Shown here: positions 6,626 to 9,084 of the stretch, one piece after another
Layout of the letters: each line of letters begins with the position of its first letter
Position numbering within the stretch: position 1 is the first letter of the stretch
DNA from: Gemmatimonadota bacterium
GTDB lineage: Bacteria; Latescibacterota; UBA2968; UBA8231
DNA length: 9,084 nucleotides
Assembly (NCBI GenBank): GCA_009845645.1
Contig: VXZF01000652.1
Span: forward strand, 1-9,084
Reading direction: 5' to 3'
The notes under the pieces: model-generated
Told to the model about the DNA's origin: nothing
The model's database searches: none
Seen by the model: only the letters and a program-made list of their open reading frames with translations
Made by a program: the position numbers and the translations under genes

Positions 6626-7375
6626 ATGGATGTACAGGCTAAATACGATGATCGCGAATGGTTCAAGACGCTTCATGGCAGCTTATGGCTTCGCCCGGAT
6701 GAAGACGGAGAGGACGAGGCAAATTCTCTCCGTCGGATGTTGCGTATTAGAAAAGGACAACGCGTCCTAGATGCTCCTTGTGGCGCAGGGCGCGTCGCTT
6801 ACCATCTGGCGAAGCACGGAGTGGAAGTAGTCGGCATCGACCTGCAGTCGACGTTCATAAACCGGGCCAAACGAAGATTTAGCAGAGACAGGGTACAAGT
6901 CGATCTCAGGCGCATGGACCTGCGTTCGCTTGAGTTTGAAAACGAGTTCCATGCGATTTATAACTGGTTCAACAGCTTTGGCTATTTCTCCGACAGCGAG
7001 AATGCCGACGTGGTGAGGCGGTTCGCCCGTGCATTGCGTCTAGGTGGACGACTTCTGATTGACCTACTAAATCGCGAGCGAATACTGCGGAATTTCCTCC
7101 CTGAGAGCGTCAATCACGGTGTGATTTTTAGATCAAAGTGGGATCCTCGTGAAGAGCGCCTCATTGGACAACGTGTGATTGACGGGATTGCAGAGGACGA
7201 AAGCCGATCATCTCAACGTCTCTACACTCTGTCGCAAATGCGGGACTTGCTTGCCTCGGCGGATCTCGGCATGGAGGCTGTCTATGGTTCGTTGAACTGC
7301 GAACCGTACCATCGAGGTAGCCGTCAGATGATTGTCATCGCTCGTAAGCCATCGACGAAGCATCTTGGATTGTGA
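6626..7375 (+). CDS. Class I SAM-dependent methyltransferase (second of two)
   Basis: A 249-residue methyltransferase. Motif I is VLDAPCGAGR (47-56), D72 in VVGIDLQ (68-74) is the SAM-ribose acid, and NWFNSFGYF (113-121) is the motif IV strand and loop seen in a Methyltransf_11/25 subgroup of small-molecule enzymes. LRLGGRLLIDLLNRE (137-151) follows. The C-terminal half is a beta-rich cap (VIFRSKWDPREERLIG, RLYTLSQMRDLLASADL). The start at ATG 6626 gives the natural-looking beginning MDVQAKYDDREWF. The frame stays open upstream to GTG 6497, but those 43 codons lie inside the DUF6528-like gene and read as non-domain sequence, so they were not used. The single-base gap to the preceding stop implies translational coupling, since no good Shine-Dalgarno site is present. 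The substrate is unknown. Confidence 0.83.
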   Translation: MDVQAKYDDREWFKTLHGSLWLRPDEDGEDEANSLRRMLRIRKGQRVLDAPCGAGRVAYHLAKHGVEVVGIDLQSTFINRAKRRFSRDRVQVDLRRMDLRSLEFENEFHAIYNWFNSFGYFSDSENADVVRRFARALRLGGRLLIDLLNRERILRNFLPESVNHGVIFRSKWDPREERLIGQRVIDGIAEDESRSSQRLYTLSQMRDLLASADLGMEAVYGSLNCEPYHRGSRQMIVIARKPSTKHLGL

Positions 7376-7417
7376 AAAGCCAAAGCTGAGTCTTCCGCAC
7401 CTCTTGAAATTTTATAC

Positions 7418-7422
7418 GAAGG
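7418..7422 (+). promoter_or_regulatory. Ribosome binding site (GAAGG) of the AAC(3)-like gene
   Basis: GAAGG is 6 bases upstream of ATG 7429, which supports that start. The 53-base spacer before it has no hairpin or convincing promoter. Confidence 0.5.
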
Positions 7423-7428
7423 CAAAAA

Positions 7429-8253
7429 ATGAGTGAAAAAGAGATCGTTGAAAAAACAGAAGTTCCTGCCACAGTCGAATCGCTACGGGCTAACCTTCGT
7501 GTACTCGGCGTCAAACCGGGAATGGTCGTATTGGTGCATTCGTCCTTGAGTGCAATGGGATGGGTGTGTGGAGGATCTGTGGCAGTCATCGCTGCCCTGC
7601 AGGAAGCCTTGGGTTCCACTGGAACGCTTGTGATGCCCACCCACTCGCCCGACCTGACCGAACCGAGCGGCTGGGAAAGTCCGCCCGTCCCCGAGTCGTG
7701 GTGGCCGGTAATACGCGAGAACATGCCGGCCTACGACCCAGAACTTACCCCCACTCGTTCCATGGGCATTATCGCGGAGACATTTCGCAAGCAACGAGAC
7801 GTCCTCCGCAGCGCACATCCACAGGTCTCGTTTTGTGCATGTGGACCCCAGGCGTCGCGCATCACCAATAATCACGCATTGGCCTTTGGTATGGGCGAGC
7901 ATTCGCCGCTTGCGAGAATCTACGACCTGCACGGTTTCGTCCTGCTGCTCGGTGTAGATCACGGAAATAATACGTCCATGCACCTTGCGGAACATCGGGC
8001 GACTTTTCCAACCAAACGCGTCATCCAGCAGGGCGCGCCAATCTCTACGGCGGATTCGCGGAGATGGGCCACCTTTGAAGATGTTGACATCGACAGCTCA
8101 GATTTTGATCGCATTGGCGATGACTTTCTGCGATCGGACACGGCCCATGTCGTTCGTCGTGGCCGGGTTGGTCTTGCAGATTGCCAACTCATGCCGCAAC
8201 GAGACGTCGTGGACTTTACAGTAGGTTGGCTCGAAGAGAATAGATCGAATTAG
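7429..8253 (+). CDS. AAC(3)-family aminoglycoside N-acetyltransferase (Antibiotic_NAT)
   Basis: A 274-residue protein, the usual length for the Antibiotic_NAT family, whose best-known members acetylate the 3-amino group of 2-deoxystreptamine aminoglycosides using acetyl-CoA. The family signatures are present in order: VLVHSSLSAMGWVCGG (34-49), TLVMPTHSPD (66-75), PTRSMGIIAETFR (108-120), RSAHPQVSFCACG (127-139), GEHSPLARIYDLHGFVLLLGV (156-176), and the active-site segment D177-H-G-N-N-T-S-M-H185 followed by E188. The Asp/His pair keeps family spacing, so the enzyme looks catalytically intact. It is cytosolic, with no signal peptide. Many chromosomal members act on non-antibiotic substrates or in biosynthesis (FrbF in FR-900098 production), so resistance cannot be assumed. 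The stop overlaps that of the convergent phosphatase gene. Confidence 0.9.
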   Translation: MSEKEIVEKTEVPATVESLRANLRVLGVKPGMVVLVHSSLSAMGWVCGGSVAVIAALQEALGSTGTLVMPTHSPDLTEPSGWESPPVPESWWPVIRENMPAYDPELTPTRSMGIIAETFRKQRDVLRSAHPQVSFCACGPQASRITNNHALAFGMGEHSPLARIYDLHGFVLLLGVDHGNNTSMHLAEHRATFPTKRVIQQGAPISTADSRRWATFEDVDIDSSDFDRIGDDFLRSDTAHVVRRGRVGLADCQLMPQRDVVDFTVGWLEENRSN

Positions 8254-8927
8254 CGCGCCAGCAAGTCGGCAATCAAAGGAGCGGCCTGATGCAACGAGGG
8301 TAGGATTTTGTATGCTTGGGACTCGGCTTGGGGCGAAGGTGTTTTGAGGTCGGGCACCATGAGCACGGTCATCCCCGCAGTAGAGGCCGATTGGACCCCG
8401 GCATCTGAATCTTCCAAGGCGATACAAGCAGCCGGGGGTAAACCGAGGCGACGGGCCGCCTCTAAGTACAGGTCCGGGGCTGGCTTGCCGCGAGCAACTT
8501 GGTCACTAGTGACGATATGGGCAAAGCGGGCTGCCAAATCGCTCGCCTCCAAGGTCTCCGCGGCCTGCTTGGCGCTGGAAGAAGTAGCCACTGCTCTCGG
8601 GACGGCCGCCGCCTCAAGTTGGTCGAGCAGAGGCAGCAGGCCGGGCTTGGTATCAATACCGTGTTCCTCCACTTGCCGGTACCACTGGTCTGACCCCAAC
8701 TTGGTAAAGCGCTGCAAGGGAAAGGTAGGGCCAAAGTAGGCACCTACCTTTTTTAGGGCGTCTTTGGTGGGAGTGCCAATCAAGGTCAGGTAGAACTCGT
8801 CGTCCAGTGCATGGCCCAATGCCTCGGCGGCTCGTTGCCAAGCAGCCTGATACAAAGGCTCGGTATCGAGCATGAGACCGTCCATGTCAAAGACGACGGC
8901 GCGCAAAGGAGTTGGAGAAGTGGTCAC
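8250..8927 (-). CDS. HAD-superfamily phosphatase, beta-phosphoglucomutase-like subfamily
   Basis: A 225-residue HAD hydrolase with all four catalytic motifs. DMDGLMLDTEP (residues 14-24) has nucleophile D14 and acid/base D16; TSS (115-117) is motif II; K148 in RGKPAPD is motif III; and ALEDSDAGVQSA (170-181) has the Mg-binding E172/D173. The helical cap between residues 18 and 90 puts it in subfamily IA, with the beta-phosphoglucomutase and sugar-phosphate phosphatases. The substrate is probably a small phosphorylated metabolite; mutase activity is not shown. The start is GTG 8927 (read leftward): in frame upstream there is no ATG before a TAG, and no clear Shine-Dalgarno site precedes the GTG. 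An internal TTG at codon 8 is the only near alternative. It is the most GC-rich gene of the window (40 G+C in 60 at 8581-8640) and probably belongs to the core genome flanking the accessory run. Confidence 0.9.
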   Translation of the reverse strand: MTTSPTPLRAVVFDMDGLMLDTEPLYQAAWQRAAEALGHALDDEFYLTLIGTPTKDALKKVGAYFGPTFPLQRFTKLGSDQWYRQVEEHGIDTKPGLLPLLDQLEAAAVPRAVATSSSAKQAAETLEASDLAARFAHIVTSDQVARGKPAPDLYLEAARRLGLPPAACIALEDSDAGVQSASTAGMTVLMVPDLKTPSPQAESQAYKILPSLHQAAPLIADLLAR

Positions 8928-8978
8928 AGGTGTCGGGAGGCGAGTGCGTACAAGGTCTTGCTTCTACAGCATAAACAT

Positions 8979-9007
8979 AGTAATCGTAGGTAACAATAGT
9001 ATGTCAA
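8979..9007 (-). promoter_or_regulatory. Candidate sigma-70 promoter for the HAD phosphatase gene
   Basis: On the minus strand a perfect TTGACA (plus-strand 9002-9007) is followed 17 bases later by ATTACT, or 19 bases later by TACTAT, which is a better -10 at a longer spacing. Transcription would start near 8970, about 40 bases before the GTG. The -35 box is exact; the -10 is only fair. Confidence 0.4.
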
Positions 9008-9030
9008 GTGGACCGTGGTTTCACTTTTTA

Positions 9031-9036
9031 AAAGGA
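9031..9036 (+). promoter_or_regulatory. Ribosome binding site (AAAGGA) of the gene leaving the right edge
   Basis: AAAGGA is 8 bases before ATG 9045 in an A-rich leader, which supports a real start there. Confidence 0.6.
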
Positions 9037-9044
9037 AAAATCCC

Positions 9045-9084
9045 ATGAGCAATCACATCGTCGTATCGAGCGTTTCCTACGCCC
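9045..9084 (+). CDS. Unidentified protein, N-terminal 13 codons only, partial
   Basis: An ATG with a good Shine-Dalgarno site opens a frame that runs off the right edge. The visible residues are MSNHIVVSSVSYA. A hydrophobic strand directly after the start suggests a cytosolic enzyme with an N-terminal beta strand and not a secreted protein. Too little is visible to name a family. It is divergent from the HAD gene, sharing the 117-base spacer at 8928-9044, so the two may be co-regulated. Confidence 0.5.
   Translation, partial: MSNHIVVSSVSYA

Noticed and set aside
2328..7375. The two methyltransferases as a duplication pair
   Set aside because: They share only general SAM-binding motifs (GxGR, GID); the rest of each protein, including the C-terminal cap, differs.
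7483..7995. A 170-codon open frame on the minus strand
   Set aside because: It is opposite the AAC(3) gene, whose motifs are unmistakable, and its own translation shows no recognisable fold.
8308..8739. A 143-codon plus-strand frame opposite the phosphatase gene
   Set aside because: Low-complexity Ser/Arg/Ala translation; the minus strand carries all four HAD motifs.

Overview
The window is about 9.1 kb of dense bacterial DNA with no gene-free stretch longer than about 120 bases. Shine-Dalgarno sites, a Sec-type signal peptide, a heptosyltransferase-like (GT9-type) glycosyltransferase and a proteobacterial-looking HAD phosphatase suggest a Gram-negative bacterium, perhaps a gammaproteobacterium. 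The taxon is an inference and not secure. No rRNA, tRNA, CRISPR array, transposase, integrase or clear attachment site was seen.

Layout: nine genes and one gene tail run left to right from 1 to 8253. In order they are the C-terminal end of an alpha/beta hydrolase (serine peptidase S9-like), a GT9-like glycosyltransferase that starts inside the hydrolase stop (ATGA), an ankyrin-repeat protein, a class I SAM methyltransferase, a PhnP-like metallo-beta-lactamase-fold hydrolase, a GNAT acetyltransferase, a PLP enzyme of the isopenicillin-N-epimerase/class V aminotransferase type, a secreted DUF6528-like beta-propeller-type protein, a second class I SAM methyltransferase, and an AAC(3)-family aminoglycoside N-acetyltransferase. 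A HAD-superfamily phosphatase then runs the opposite way (8250-8927), its stop interlocked with that of the acetyltransferase. It is separated by a 117-base divergent spacer from a gene that starts at 9045 and leaves the window.

The co-directional genes are close together. The gaps are -4, 62, 55, 3, 10, 18, 39, 1 and 53 bases, so one or a few polycistronic transcripts are plausible, especially across 2328-5655. Most of the encoded enzymes transfer a small group (methyl, acetyl, glycosyl) or process small molecules (PLP chemistry, MBL hydrolase). That content would fit a tailoring or detoxification cluster. However, there is no scaffold-building enzyme (NRPS, PKS, aminocyclitol synthase, PEP mutase), no transporter and no regulator in view. 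The equally good explanation is a run of independently acquired orphan genes. Base composition supports a mixed origin: the DUF6528-like gene is clearly AT-richer than the HAD gene and several of its neighbours.

The strongest individual calls are the PLP enzyme, the AAC(3)-family enzyme, the HAD phosphatase, the MBL hydrolase and the two methyltransferases, whose family motifs can be read directly. Their substrates cannot be determined from this sequence.
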